Positions 50,783 to 61,215 are shown, counted from the first letter of the stretch. The stretch: DNA of 64,000 bases from Chryseobacterium indologenes (GCF_018362995.1 NZ_CP074372.1:1116001-1180000), one strand, 5' to 3'. Translations and numbers: made by a program. Notes: generated by a model from the sequence alone, not told the origin.

Positions 50783-52972
50783 TTGAAAGACCTGCTTCTT
50801 ATTACTCCGCCTTTTACCCAACTTAATACTCCTTATCCTGCAACGGCTTATATTAAAGGATTTTTAAATACCAAAAATATTTCCTGTTATCAGATAGATT
50901 TGGGGATTGATGTTATTTTGGAATTATTCTCAAAAGACGGAATTCAGAAGGTTTTCAGCAAAAAAATTGATCTTCAGGATACCTCTGAAAATTCGCAGAG
51001 AATCTATGCCTTAAGAGAAGAATATATCAAAACCATAGATCAGGTTATTCTGTTTTTACAGGATAAAACGCCCACATTGGCAAGACAGATCTGCAGTATG
51101 AATTTTCTCCCCGAAGCTTCCCGCTTCAACCAGCTGGATGATATGGAATTTGCTTTTGGAAATATGGGACTTCAGGATAAAGCCAAACATTTGGCAACCT
51201 TATACTTAGAAGACATATCAGATTATATTGTTGAAAATATCGACTCCGATTTTGGTTTCAGCAGATACGCTGAACGTCTCGGGAAAAGTGCCAATTCTTT
51301 TGATGAATTATATTCAAAATTATCTGGTGATCTAACATTTATTGATGAATTTACATTAAAAATTCTTCGTGAAAAAATAGAAATGGTTCAGCCGAAACTG
51401 GTTTGTTTTTCAATCCCTTTTCCCGGCAATCTGTACTCTGCTTTTAAATGTGCGCAATGGATCAAAAAGAATCATCCTCACATCAAAATTGCGATGGGCG
51501 GTGGTTTTCCCAATACTGAGTTAAGGGAAATTAAAGACCAGAGAGTTTTTGAATTCTTTGATTTTATTACCTTAGATGACGGTGAACTTCCTATTGAACT
51601 TCTTCACCAAAATTTAGAAATTTCCAATGAGGAAGGTGAATTTAAAAGAACTTTTCTCCTCGAAAATCAGGAAGTTGTTTATAAAAATAATTCTAAAAGA
51701 CACGATTACAAACAGGCTGATATCGGCACTCCTGATTATACGGACTTAAGACTCGATCAATACATTTCCGTTATAGAAATCGCCAATCCCATGCATAGTT
51801 TATGGAGCGACGGAAGATGGAACAAACTCACGATGGCTCATGGATGCTATTGGGGAAAATGCACATTTTGTGATATTTCATTAGATTACATCAAGATTTA
51901 CGAACCTATTTCTGCTAAAATACTGGTAGACCGGATTGAAGAATTGATTAAAACAACGGGTGAAACCGGATTCCATTTTGTGGATGAAGCTGCACCACCT
52001 GCCCTGATGAGAGAAGTTGCTCTGGAAATCCTCAGAAGAAATCTTGTCGTTACCTGGTGGACAAATATCCGTTTTGAAAAAAGCTTTACCCGTGATTTAT
52101 GCTATCTTCTGAAACTTTCAGGATGTGTTGCTGTTTCCGGAGGGCTTGAAGTAGCCAGTGACCGATTGTTAAAATTAATCGACAAAGGAGTTTCTGTGGA
52201 ACAGGTTGCCAATGTAACAAGAAATTTTACAGAAGCCGGAATTATGGTGCATGCTTATCTGATGTATGGCTACCCTACCCAAACTGTTCAGGAAACGGTT
52301 GATTCTCTGGAAATGATTCGGCAGATGTTTGAAATGGGAATTCTTCAAAGTGGTTTCTGGCATCAGTTTGCCATGACTGCTCATTCACCTGTTGGAATGA
52401 AGCCTGAAGATTTTGGCGTTGTTCCGGTAAAACAAGAAATTCTGTTTGCCAATAACGATATAGACTTTCAGGATAAAACCGGAATTGATCACAACAAGTT
52501 CAGCTTCGGATTAAAAAAATCTCTGTTCAATTATATGCATGGAGTAAATTTTGAACTGCCGCTTCAGGAGTGGTTTGATTTTAAAATTCCAAGAACAACA
52601 ATTCATCCGGATTATATTCATGACTGTCTTCTAGAAAATGGCCAGTTTCAGTTGAAGACCAACTCCAAAGTTATCTTTCTGACCAAAAATGTAATCGCTG
52701 AGAATCGCGTAAAAAATAAAAAGAAATATTCTGGTACATATACGTTACTTACATTCCACTTAAAAACCAATATAGTGAAGGTGGAACTGGAACAGGAAAA
52801 GGCAGAATGGCTGATGAATGTATTGGATGAGAATTCTATTGAAAACGCAAAAAAACCTACTATTCAGCAACTTAAGAATCAATTTGAAGAGAATTTTGAA
52901 GATTTTGAACTATTCTGGTTTTCAAAACCGATGCAGCAATTGAAGGAAAACGGGGTGATTTTAAGTTTATAA
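50783..52972 (+). CDS. B12-binding radical SAM protein
   Basis: A 729-residue enzyme. Residues about 1-290 have a Rossmann-like cobalamin-type part (LLLITPPFTQLNTPYPATAY, VCFSIPFPGNLYSAF, IAMGGGFPNTELREI). The radical SAM core follows: the cluster cysteines are Cys355, Cys360 and Cys363 in GCYWGKCTFCD, a CX4CX2C spacing rather than CX3CX2C. HGCYWGKCTFC, WWTNIRFEKSF, GLEVASDRLLKLIDKG and YLMYGYPTQT are visible in order. A C-terminal wing follows. Start is TTG (50783), as the promoter box lies just upstream. Substrate unknown; methylation, cyclisation or peptide modification are possible. Confidence 0.85.
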   Translation: MKDLLLITPPFTQLNTPYPATAYIKGFLNTKNISCYQIDLGIDVILELFSKDGIQKVFSKKIDLQDTSENSQRIYALREEYIKTIDQVILFLQDKTPTLARQICSMNFLPEASRFNQLDDMEFAFGNMGLQDKAKHLATLYLEDISDYIVENIDSDFGFSRYAERLGKSANSFDELYSKLSGDLTFIDEFTLKILREKIEMVQPKLVCFSIPFPGNLYSAFKCAQWIKKNHPHIKIAMGGGFPNTELREIKDQRVFEFFDFITLDDGELPIELLHQNLEISNEEGEFKRTFLLENQEVVYKNNSKRHDYKQADIGTPDYTDLRLDQYISVIEIANPMHSLWSDGRWNKLTMAHGCYWGKCTFCDISLDYIKIYEPISAKILVDRIEELIKTTGETGFHFVDEAAPPALMREVALEILRRNLVVTWWTNIRFEKSFTRDLCYLLKLSGCVAVSGGLEVASDRLLKLIDKGVSVEQVANVTRNFTEAGIMVHAYLMYGYPTQTVQETVDSLEMIRQMFEMGILQSGFWHQFAMTAHSPVGMKPEDFGVVPVKQEILFANNDIDFQDKTGIDHNKFSFGLKKSLFNYMHGVNFELPLQEWFDFKIPRTTIHPDYIHDCLLENGQFQLKTNSKVIFLTKNVIAENRVKNKKKYSGTYTLLTFHLKTNIVKVELEQEKAEWLMNVLDENSIENAKKPTIQQLKNQFEENFEDFELFWFSKPMQQLKENGVILSL

Positions 52973-53126
52973 AAATTTTCAATTTTTTCTCAGGGATTTT
53001 TAAAATTGAGAATTTTCTTTGAATTTTCTTTTCTGAATGTATAAAACCTGTTTTTGAAAGGATCATAATATCTCACAAAAACATACATCGAAAATTCTCA
53101 CCATCATCGAATAAAACGGCAAAATA

Positions 53127-53180
53127 TTCCCCTCCTCCGGAGGGGTGGCAAAAATTCAAAGAATTTTTGACGGGGTGGTT
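53127..53180 (+). repeat. Flavobacterial intergenic repeat with two hairpins
   Basis: A 54-base element. CCCCTCC-TCC-GGAGGGG (53129-53145) forms a 7-bp hairpin; CAAAAATTC-AAA-GAATTTTTG (53149-53169) forms a second. ACGGGGTGG follows. From memory close variants recur between genes of many flavobacteria. Not coding. Confidence 0.6.
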
Positions 53181-53202
53181 AGACTAAGAGGTTTCCAACA
53201 AG

Positions 53203-53256
53203 TTTTGGCTAAAGCCAAATGAGTTATCTATAATAAAAAACGGGCTAAAGCCCGTT
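53203..53256 (+). repeat. Paired GGCTAAAGCC-type hairpins
   Basis: TTTGGCTAAAGCCAAA (53204-53219) and AACGGGCTAAAGCCCGTT (53239-53256) are two perfect palindromic hairpins sharing GGCTAAAGCC. This form (GGGCTAAAGCCCG) is one I have seen as a dispersed element in Bacteroidota. The second one could end the convergent gene at 53284. Confidence 0.65.
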
Positions 53257-53283
53257 CCTATTGATATAAAAATATATTTCTTT

Positions 53284-54102
53284 TTAATTAGGAGTTTCTT
53301 TTGATACGTCACCCACAGATACTTTTTCCTGTATTTTAATAAAATTAGGATCCATGATAGCCATGCGCTCTGCAAGTGCCTTATAAGTTGGAAACTTCAG
53401 AATAGAAGCTCTTCCAGACATTTCCTTATAAATGGTAAAAGATTTTCCACCTGCTGTTTTTAATTGCTTTGTGGTAGTAATATACCTCCCGATAAGTTTA
53501 CTTTTAGCATCGTAAATCTCAATATCTATGGAGGTTTTATCCATGATGGTATCATCTGAACCGAAACTTATTGGTAGATTAGTAAAATATCCCACCGGAA
53601 CGCCATTACTCAGGATCTCTCCCACTTTATTGACCTCAATATTCATCTTATCAATCTTCTTTCTGATAGCATAAGCATCTTTGGTCTTAGTATCCAGCTT
53701 TCTTTTCGGAACATTTGAAAAGATTTCGTCAAGGTTTTTCACATTGATTCCTTTATTATCAATGATTTTAAGATCCTTAACCGAAGTAAAGACCGCTGAC
53801 TTTTCTTCACCAGAGAATGCTGAAGGTGATGAATAATCAATCTCGATTGTTTTCTCCCGGTTATAGACTCTATTGATGCTGATATAGCTGTCGCGAACAG
53901 AATCAACGATACTTTTATCAATGAATTTTATAGTATACATCGGGGTCTCCTTCAGATCCATAAACGTATATTCGCTGGATTTGCTGGTCAGTTTCGCTAC
54001 CGGAATCCCATCCAGGTTGATAATTCCTCTTTTGGTTTTTATATTCTGAGCATGGAGGAAAACACCCAGAACTGTAAAGAATATGATTATGCCTCTCTTC
54101 AT
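53284..54102 (-). CDS. Exported protein of unknown function
   Basis: A 272-residue protein with a signal peptide (residues 1-18, ends VFLHAQN). The body is mixed alpha/beta and starts IKTKRGIINLDGIPVAKLTS; it later has the near repeat VGEILSNGVPVGYFTNLP, an analogous G.I..NG.PVG motif, so the protein may hold two copies of one module. No enzyme motif is visible. The gene stands between the repeats and atpC. Unknown function. Confidence 0.65.
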   Translation of the reverse strand: MKRGIIIFFTVLGVFLHAQNIKTKRGIINLDGIPVAKLTSKSSEYTFMDLKETPMYTIKFIDKSIVDSVRDSYISINRVYNREKTIEIDYSSPSAFSGEEKSAVFTSVKDLKIIDNKGINVKNLDEIFSNVPKRKLDTKTKDAYAIRKKIDKMNIEVNKVGEILSNGVPVGYFTNLPISFGSDDTIMDKTSIDIEIYDAKSKLIGRYITTTKQLKTAGGKSFTIYKEMSGRASILKFPTYKALAERMAIMDPNFIKIQEKVSVGDVSKETPN

Positions 54103-54126
54103 ACAATCAGACTTTTACAAATAAAA

Positions 54127-54151
54127 AAAGTGTAACACAAAGTTACACTTT
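54127..54151 (-). terminator. Terminator of atpDC
   Basis: AAAGTGTAAC (54127-54136) pairs with GTTACACTTT (54142-54151). The A-run at 54123-54129 is the T-run on the minus strand. Confidence 0.9.
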
Positions 54152-54180
54152 CTTGAAAATATATTTAGCTTTTCATTTAA

Positions 54181-54462
54181 TTATTCACAAAGGATAATTC
54201 CTTTATCATGATTAAATTCTACAACACCGCTTTTGATAGCATAAGCAAAAACAGAGTCTTTTCCAGCTTCTTTGGTAAAGTTTTTAGCAAAAGCCTCATC
54301 AATAGATTTAGCAAAAAGCTTTACATTACCTCCGACTAAAGAAGAAACAATTCCCGCGTGGTTTTTCATGATGTGAAATTCACCATTTTTTCCAGGCAAC
54401 AATACTGAATCTACTTCTCCTTCAAAAACTACGTATTCTGGTGTTAAAATTTTTATATTCAT
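54181..54462 (-). CDS. atpC: ATP synthase F1 subunit epsilon
   Basis: A 93-residue protein covering the N-terminal beta-sandwich of epsilon: MNIKILTPEYVVFEGEVDSV, LLPGKNGEFHIMKNHAGIVS and FAYAIKSGVVEFNHDKGIIL. The C-terminal inhibitory helical hairpin is missing, as is usual in Bacteroidota (about 90-95 residues). It couples rotor rotation to catalysis. It follows atpD by 85 bases of AT-rich spacer. The remaining atp genes are not in the window. Confidence 0.93.
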   Translation of the reverse strand: MNIKILTPEYVVFEGEVDSVLLPGKNGEFHIMKNHAGIVSSLVGGNVKLFAKSIDEAFAKNFTKEAGKDSVFAYAIKSGVVEFNHDKGIILCE

Positions 54463-54547
54463 TTTTTATGAATTATAGATTATAGATTTTAAATTTTAAA
54501 TGAATTTTTTTCAATCTAAAATCTAAAATTTAACATTTAAAATTTTC

Positions 54548-56106
<1,559 letters not shown>

Positions 56107-56223
56107 TTGGTAAAAAAAAGATTTTTATCATGCTTTTGAGAATAGATTATTTTAGTATTATACGGATAAAACAATGAAGCAGTGCTGCAATATTAAGGTT
56201 ATAGGTATTACGCCATTGTTATA

Positions 56224-56254
56224 TTGATACATTGGCACATTATTTCTATATTTG
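56224..56254 (+). promoter_or_regulatory. Promoter of ribF
   Basis: TTG (56224-56226), 20 bases, TATATTTG (56247-56254): consensus spacing. It ends 18 bases before the TTG start at 56273 and overlaps an upstream in-frame alternative start, which is thereby excluded. Confidence 0.7.
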
Positions 56255-56272
56255 CAGTCAAATTTTTCCGTT

Positions 56273-57199
56273 TTGAAAGTTTTCAAGAATTTTACAGATT
56301 ATTCCTCTCAGAAGCCTTTAGCATTGTCTTTAGGAATGTTTGACGGGGTACATCTCGGGCATAAGAGTATTATTGATGAACTGACTAAAGTAGGTACAGA
56401 GAACAATCTGGAAACTGCAATCCTTACTTTCTGGCCGCATCCGAGGTTTGTTTTTAATCCTAATGAAGATTTAAAACTTCTGAATACCTTAGAAGAAAAA
56501 AAGCAGCTGGTTGAGAAATATGGCGTTGATAATCTATTCCTGAAGGAGTTTGATGAAGAATTCAGAAACTTAACCGGCGAAGAATTTGTACGTCAGATCT
56601 TAATTGATAAGCTTAACGTTAAATACCTTATTATAGGATACGATCATTCTTTCGGAAAAAATAAAAGCGGAAATTTTGAACTTCTTCAGAAATTATCCAA
56701 AGAGCTGGATTTTGATGTGGAACAAATGGAAGCAATCAATATTCACGAAAACAATATCAGTTCCACAAAAGTACGTAATGCACTTTTAACAGGAAATATC
56801 AAGGAGGCCAACGAAATGCTGGGATACTCCTACTCTGTTTCAGGAACTGTTGTTCATGGGAAAAAAATCGGGAGAACAATTGGCTATCCCACAGCCAATA
56901 TTGATACGAAATCTATTAAGCTTTTACCTAAAAAAGGAGCTTATATTGTAGAAGTATTTGTAAAAGGCAACCAATATAAAGGAATGCTGAGTGTGGGAAC
57001 CAACCCTACGGTAAATGGAGAAAAGCTCACTGTGGAAGTTTATATTCTTGATTTTGACGGAGATATTTATGATGAACAAATTACAGTAAGCTTCAGAGAT
57101 TTTCTTCATGATGAAATTAAATTTGAAGGTCTTGAAAAACTGATTGAAAGGCTGGATGAAGATAAAAGATTAACACAGGCGTATGATTTCAAGGAGTAA
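56273..57199 (+). CDS. ribF: Bifunctional riboflavin kinase/FAD synthetase, TTG start
   Basis: A 308-residue enzyme making FMN and then FAD. The N-terminal nucleotidyltransferase has LGMFDGVHLGHKSIIDEL, the HxGH-type nucleotide site, and LIIGYDHSFGKNKSGNF plus ISSTKVRNALLTGNIKEAN; the C-terminal flavokinase has GRTIGYPTANI and the end LVEVYILDFDGDIYDEQITV-like region. A longer frame to 56252 exists, but its first codons lie in the promoter, so TTG 56273 (MKVFKNFTDY) is chosen. Its last 17 bases overlap the broken acyltransferase gene. Confidence 0.93.
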   Translation: MKVFKNFTDYSSQKPLALSLGMFDGVHLGHKSIIDELTKVGTENNLETAILTFWPHPRFVFNPNEDLKLLNTLEEKKQLVEKYGVDNLFLKEFDEEFRNLTGEEFVRQILIDKLNVKYLIIGYDHSFGKNKSGNFELLQKLSKELDFDVEQMEAINIHENNISSTKVRNALLTGNIKEANEMLGYSYSVSGTVVHGKKIGRTIGYPTANIDTKSIKLLPKKGAYIVEVFVKGNQYKGMLSVGTNPTVNGEKLTVEVYILDFDGDIYDEQITVSFRDFLHDEIKFEGLEKLIERLDEDKRLTQAYDFKE

Positions 57200-58227
57200 T
57201 AATTTTGATTTTCTAAGGCTTGTTTTTGCAAGTCTTGTTATTATTACCCACTCCTATGCTCTTTCCGGAGCTACTCAAGGCGATCCTTTATCACAACTTA
57301 CCAACAGCCAGATGGAATTCTCTTATCTCGGAGTTCATGGTTTTTTTATTATCTCCAGATATTTAATTTTCAAAAGCCTGCTTCGCTGCAAAGGTCTGCT
57401 TGATTATTACTGGAAAAAGACTGTTAAGACTGTTTCCTGCGTTATTCGTAGTGCTTTTTCTCACCGTTTTGCTGGCGCCTGCAGTGTATGAAAGTTCCGT
57501 TCCTTATTTACAGAACAAATCCGTTTACACTTACATTCCTCAAAATTTAACCCTGTTTTTCCGTCAGAAAGGTATTGACGGTGTTTTTGAAAACAATCCT
57601 TACAAACATAGTATCAATGGGAGTTTATGGACCATATGCTACGAATTCAGCATGTATGTGATGGTCTCTTTGCTGTTCTTTATCCGTAAAAAAACTTTTG
57701 TAAAAGCCGTTGTTATCCTGTTATTTATATCAAGTTATATCTTAACTATTTTCCAGCCTTATTTTCTATATGGAGTTTTTGTGAAACTGGGACTGGGAAG
57801 TAATCATTTTTATAATCTGATGTGCTTTTTTGCAGGAGGAATGGTACTGACTTACCTTAATGCCAGTAAAAGGACACAAAACATACTTATTATAGCATCT
57901 TTTATTGTTCTTAATATCAGTTTATATTTAAATATTTTCAAATATACCTGTTATATTACGCTGCCTTTACTGGTTATTCTTCTTGGTGAGAGATCTACCC
58001 GATATCTCAATAAAGTAGGAGAAGTAATTGGAGATACATCGTACGGAATTTATATTTATTCTTTTCCGATACAGCAGGCACTAGTCTATTTTTTTAAGCT
58101 TGACACAGTTATGCTATTTATATTTTCACTGCCACTTTCAATTCTACTTGGATATATTTCATGGCATCTGATTGAAAAGAGAGCATTAAGTTATAAAGAT
58201 TTATTTGCAAAAAAGGCTATTCAGTGA
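57183..58227 (+). pseudogene. Acyltransferase-3-family gene, frameshifted
   Basis: A membrane acyltransferase of the OatA/Acyl_transf_3 type split by one extra base. The first part reads NNFDFLRLVFASLVIITHSY with the catalytic His, up to GLLDYYWKK; the second continues in another frame with RLLRLFPALFVVLFLTVLLA. Removing one A from the five-A run at 57414-57418 joins the two as YYWKRLLRLFPAL and gives a normal ~347-residue protein with ten helices. The normally Gly-containing FFIISGYLI reads FFIISRYLI, another sign of decay. It may be inactive, phase-variable at the A-run, or a base error. Confidence 0.8.
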
Positions 58228-58241
58228 TGAACAGCCTTTTT
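58210..58241. terminator. Bidirectional terminator overlapping the acyltransferase end
   Basis: AAAAAGGCT (58210-58218) pairs with AGCCTTTTT (58233-58241); an inner TTCA/TGAA pairing extends the stem. Confidence 0.75.
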
Positions 58242-58243
58242 AT

Positions 58244-58735
58244 TTATTTCAATACTTTTAGATAAATTTTCTGGGTTTCATTATTCAGTTTCACAGTAGG
58301 AAACTGCTTATCGTAATCAATAAATATATCTCCTTTTTCATCAGCTTTTCCGTTGCCATCAGAATCCCAGCTTATTGTTACATAATATTTTGCAGGTCCT
58401 GCAGGTTTTGGATTGATCTTGCTTTCAGCATCTTTAGGTATTGGCAAATTGATGGTGAAAGGTATCGATTTCTGCTCGTATTCTTTTTCTGTAATTAAAG
58501 TAGCGGGAGCATCAGCCAGTTTTTCGTCCATTCCATATAAGCTTACCTTTAGCAATGCATTCTTTATGGTAAGATTATCTGTTCCTGAAAATTCTATTTT
58601 AATATTTTCGGGAAGTGTTTCAGTAGCTGAGACAGCTGAGGCAGGGTTTTCAGCAGTACTTTTCTTTACTGGCTTGGTGCAGCTTGACAGCATCAATGTA
58701 CCTGCTGCTACGAATAATAAAAGGTGGTTTCTCAT
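58244..58735 (-). CDS. Lipoprotein of unknown function
   Basis: A 163-residue lipoprotein: LSSC at residues 16-19 is the lipobox, then a Lys/Ser/Ala linker and a beta-sandwich-like domain with IKIEFSGTDNLTIKNALLKV, SLYGMDEKLADAP and YYVTISWDSDGNGKADEKG. The last piece holds a DxDGxGxxDE stretch that looks like an EF-hand-type calcium loop. Unknown function; it faces the broken acyltransferase. Confidence 0.7.
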   Translation of the reverse strand: MRNHLLLFVAAGTLMLSSCTKPVKKSTAENPASAVSATETLPENIKIEFSGTDNLTIKNALLKVSLYGMDEKLADAPATLITEKEYEQKSIPFTINLPIPKDAESKINPKPAGPAKYYVTISWDSDGNGKADEKGDIFIDYDKQFPTVKLNNETQKIYLKVLK

Positions 58736-58818
58736 TTGTTCTTTATTTTGTTACTAGGTAAAATATATTTCACTGGTCATAGATAACAAATTTTATACCT
58801 CAATTTATTCTTACTATC

Positions 58819-59172
58819 TTATAAAGAATTTACTGCATTCTGAGCCTTCTTTGTCAGGGATTTAAAAACCAAATCATAGGAATGGTCAATGAGTTTAAAG
58901 ATCAGATCTCTTTTCAAACCATCTGCTGTTACAGAGTTCCAATGGGTTTTGTTCATGTGATAAGCGCCTGTAATTTGAGGATACTGTTCACGGAGTTCTG
59001 CGCTCCATTCGGGATCTGTTTTTACATTTATCGATAACGGCTGTCTTTCAAGGCCCATCAGTAAAAACATTTTGGTGTCTACTTTTAATACAAGAGTCTC
59101 GTTATCAAACGGAAAGCTTTCCGTAACTCCTTTTTTGGCAAGACAGTAATCTAAAATTTCGTTGGCATCCAT
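58819..59172 (-). CDS. MmcQ/YjbR-family protein
   Basis: A 117-residue cytosolic protein of the MmcQ/YjbR fold: ILDYCLAKKGVTESFPFDNE at the N-terminus, MFLLMGLERQPLSINVKTDP, the conserved AYHMNKTHWNSVTAD and LIDHSYDLVFKSLTKK at the C-terminus. Such proteins are thought to bind nucleic acid, though no function is fixed. It has no operon partner. Confidence 0.87.
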   Translation of the reverse strand: MDANEILDYCLAKKGVTESFPFDNETLVLKVDTKMFLLMGLERQPLSINVKTDPEWSAELREQYPQITGAYHMNKTHWNSVTADGLKRDLIFKLIDHSYDLVFKSLTKKAQNAVNSL

Positions 59173-59290
59173 GCAATTATTAGTAATGGGTGATAAGCAA
59201 TTAGTAGTGATTAAATGATATAATTCTTTAATCTTTAATTCAAATTTAGTAAATTTAAGAAAGAAATAATCTCACAAAACCACAATTATT

Positions 59291-59947
59291 ATGAAAGCTT
59301 TGGTAATAGGTGCTACAGGCGCCACGGGAAAAGATCTTGTCAATCAGTTATTGAACGACAAAGAGTTTGATGAAGTGGATATCTTTGTAAGAAAGCCTGT
59401 TGATATTCAAAATGATAAGCTAAAAGTTCATGTGGTGAATTTTGAAAAGCCAGAGGAATGGAAAGATATGGTGAAAGGAGATGTGGCGTTTTCGTGTCTC
59501 GGAACAACTTTAAAGGATGCCGGAAGCAAAGAAGCCCAGAAAAAAGTAGACTTTGACTACCAATATGAATTTGCGAAAGCTGCGAAAGATAATGAAGTAG
59601 AAGATTATATTCTGGTCTCAGCTTACGGAGCAAATCCACAGTCTAAGATTTTCTATTCCAAAATGAAAGGTGAACTGGAAGAAGCTGTAAAGCAGCTGCA
59701 TTTCAATAAGATCACTATTTTCAAACCGGGAATGCTGGAACGAACAAATTCTGAACGAACCGGAGAAGTTTTAGGCAGCCGGATTATAAAGTTTGCCAAT
59801 AAACTAGGATTATTAGAAAGCCAAAAGCCGCTGCCCACCGATATTCTGGCAAAAGCAATGATCAAATCTTCAAAAATAAAAAGTAACGGATACTCCAGCA
59901 TAAAGCTTGGAAATATTTTCTGTTTTGCGGAGAAAACCAATGAATAG
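59291..59947 (+). CDS. NAD(P)-binding Rossmann protein (atypical SDR)
   Basis: A 218-residue protein beginning with the dinucleotide fold: MKALVIGATGATGKDLVNQL (GxTGxxG). DVAFSCLGTT, EDYILVSAYGANPQSKIFYSKMKGELEEA and FKPGMLERTNSERTGE follow, as in the YwnB/HTATIP2-like atypical reductases that lack the usual Tyr-Lys pair; here Ser-Ala-Tyr and YSKMK are the nearest equivalents. Substrate unknown. The spacer after it contains GGGTTTCGGGTTTCGGGG. Confidence 0.82.
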   Translation: MKALVIGATGATGKDLVNQLLNDKEFDEVDIFVRKPVDIQNDKLKVHVVNFEKPEEWKDMVKGDVAFSCLGTTLKDAGSKEAQKKVDFDYQYEFAKAAKDNEVEDYILVSAYGANPQSKIFYSKMKGELEEAVKQLHFNKITIFKPGMLERTNSERTGEVLGSRIIKFANKLGLLESQKPLPTDILAKAMIKSSKIKSNGYSSIKLGNIFCFAEKTNE

Positions 59948-60049
59948 TTAAAAGATGCGGGTTTCGGGTTTCGGGGACATGTTAAAGTTGAAAATTTTCT
60001 TATTAATTTCCCTAAAAACTAAAACCTGCTGCCTCTCATCTATTACCTG

Positions 60050-60565
60050 CTATTTTGTGATTTTACTTCCCATTTTTTGTCCTAGCTTTTCATATTCGAT
60101 ATCATTAGGCTCCCAAAGTTCTATTTTGTTACCTTCTATATCCATAATATGAATAAATTTTCCGTATTCATAAGTCTCCATCTTATCAACAATGGTTACA
60201 TTTTCTTTTTTTAGCTGCCCGATGAGTTTTTCAAGGTTTTCTACCCGATAATTGATCATGAAATCTTTTTCAGAAGGCTGAAAATATTTTGTTTTTTCAC
60301 TGAAAGGACTCCATTGGCTGAATCCTTTTTTAGAATTATCCGCTCCCTGATACCACTCAAATACAGATCCATATTCATTGGTGGCAAGTCCCAGATGGCT
60401 TTCGTACCATTCTCTCATCTTTTTAGGATCCTTACATTTAAAAAAGATTCCACCGATACCGGTTACTCTTTTCGTTTCATCAGATTTATTTTCTGTAACG
60501 GCTTTAAAAGCAAATCCCAACATAAAGGAAGCCAGGATACAAAGGGTAAAAATTATTTTCTTCAT
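60050..60565 (-). CDS. Exported VOC-family protein
   Basis: A 171-residue vicinal-oxygen-chelate protein with an N-terminal signal or anchor (residues about 3-22, TLCILASFMLGFAFKAV), unusual since VOC proteins are mostly cytosolic. The fold is visible in GIGGIFFKCKDPKKMREWYE at the first half and GKFIHIMDIEGNKIELWEP at the end, with Glu-Leu-Trp-Glu metal-site text. It differs from the VOC protein at 8131. Function unknown. Confidence 0.8.
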   Translation of the reverse strand: MKKIIFTLCILASFMLGFAFKAVTENKSDETKRVTGIGGIFFKCKDPKKMREWYESHLGLATNEYGSVFEWYQGADNSKKGFSQWSPFSEKTKYFQPSEKDFMINYRVENLEKLIGQLKKENVTIVDKMETYEYGKFIHIMDIEGNKIELWEPNDIEYEKLGQKMGSKITK

Positions 60566-60596
60566 AAGGAATCATTAATGGTTGTAAAATAAAAAA

Positions 60597-60617
60597 AGTG
60601 GATGTAAACACCCACTT
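60597..60617 (-). terminator. Terminator of the glutathione peroxidase gene
   Basis: AAGTGG-A-TGT (60596-60605) pairs with ACA-C-CCACTT (60608-60617) with one mismatch; an A-run beside it is the T-run on the minus strand. Confidence 0.7.
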
Positions 60618-60639
60618 GTAAAAATATACTTTTTTCTCT

Positions 60640-61215
60640 TTATTTAAGATATTTTGTAATAGCCTCGTCAGTAGGCTTTGTAGTACTTACAAAAGAATCG
60701 ATCAGTTTTCCGTTTTCGTCTACCAGGAATTTTGTGAAGTTCCAAAGAATAGTTGTATTCTTTACTCCGTTTAGCTCCTGTTCTGTTAAATACTTGAATA
60801 TTGGAGCGGTATCATCTCCTTTCACAGAAACTTTAGCTGCCAAAGGGAATGTCACCCCGTAATTTTTCTGGCAGAAAGCGCCAATTTCAGTATTGGTCCC
60901 AGGTTCCTGTCCTCCAAAATTATTGGCAGGAAATCCTACTACTACCAGTTTATCTTTATATTCCTCATATACTTTCTCAAGATCAGCATACTGAGGGGTA
61001 AACCCACATTCTGAAGCGGTATTGACAATCAGGATTTTTTTCCCTTTGAAATCTGCAAAATTGATTTCTTTCCCATCAAGACTTTCTACTTTGAAGTCGT
61101 ATATTGTTTTTCCCATAAGTTCTGTGGTTTTGGCTTTAGAAATTTCACTTTTTTGGTTGGTGCAGCTTTGCAGGAATGCGATACAAGAAAGCATCATTAA
61201 AAAAATATTTTTCAT
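60640..61215 (-). CDS. Glutathione-peroxidase-family lipoprotein
   Basis: A 191-residue thiol peroxidase. LQSC at residues 15-18 is a lipobox, placing it in the envelope. The active-site tetrad is visible: Cys70 in VNTASECGFTPQYADLEKVY, Gln103 in NNFGGQEPG, Trp158 and Asn159 in ILWNFTKFLV. A second Cys (115 in FCQKNYG) may be the resolving residue of a thioredoxin-dependent enzyme. The substrate is most likely hydrogen or lipid peroxide. Monocistronic. Confidence 0.92.
   Translation of the reverse strand: MKNIFLMMLSCIAFLQSCTNQKSEISKAKTTELMGKTIYDFKVESLDGKEINFADFKGKKILIVNTASECGFTPQYADLEKVYEEYKDKLVVVGFPANNFGGQEPGTNTEIGAFCQKNYGVTFPLAAKVSVKGDDTAPIFKYLTEQELNGVKNTTILWNFTKFLVDENGKLIDSFVSTTKPTDEAITKYLK

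Noticed and set aside
53127..53256. Possible RNA gene or riboswitch
   Set aside because: No match to a known riboswitch or tRNA shape; short separate hairpins fit dispersed intergenic repeats better.
56252..56272. Earlier start for ribF
   Set aside because: These codons overlap the -7 promoter box and would precede the transcript start.
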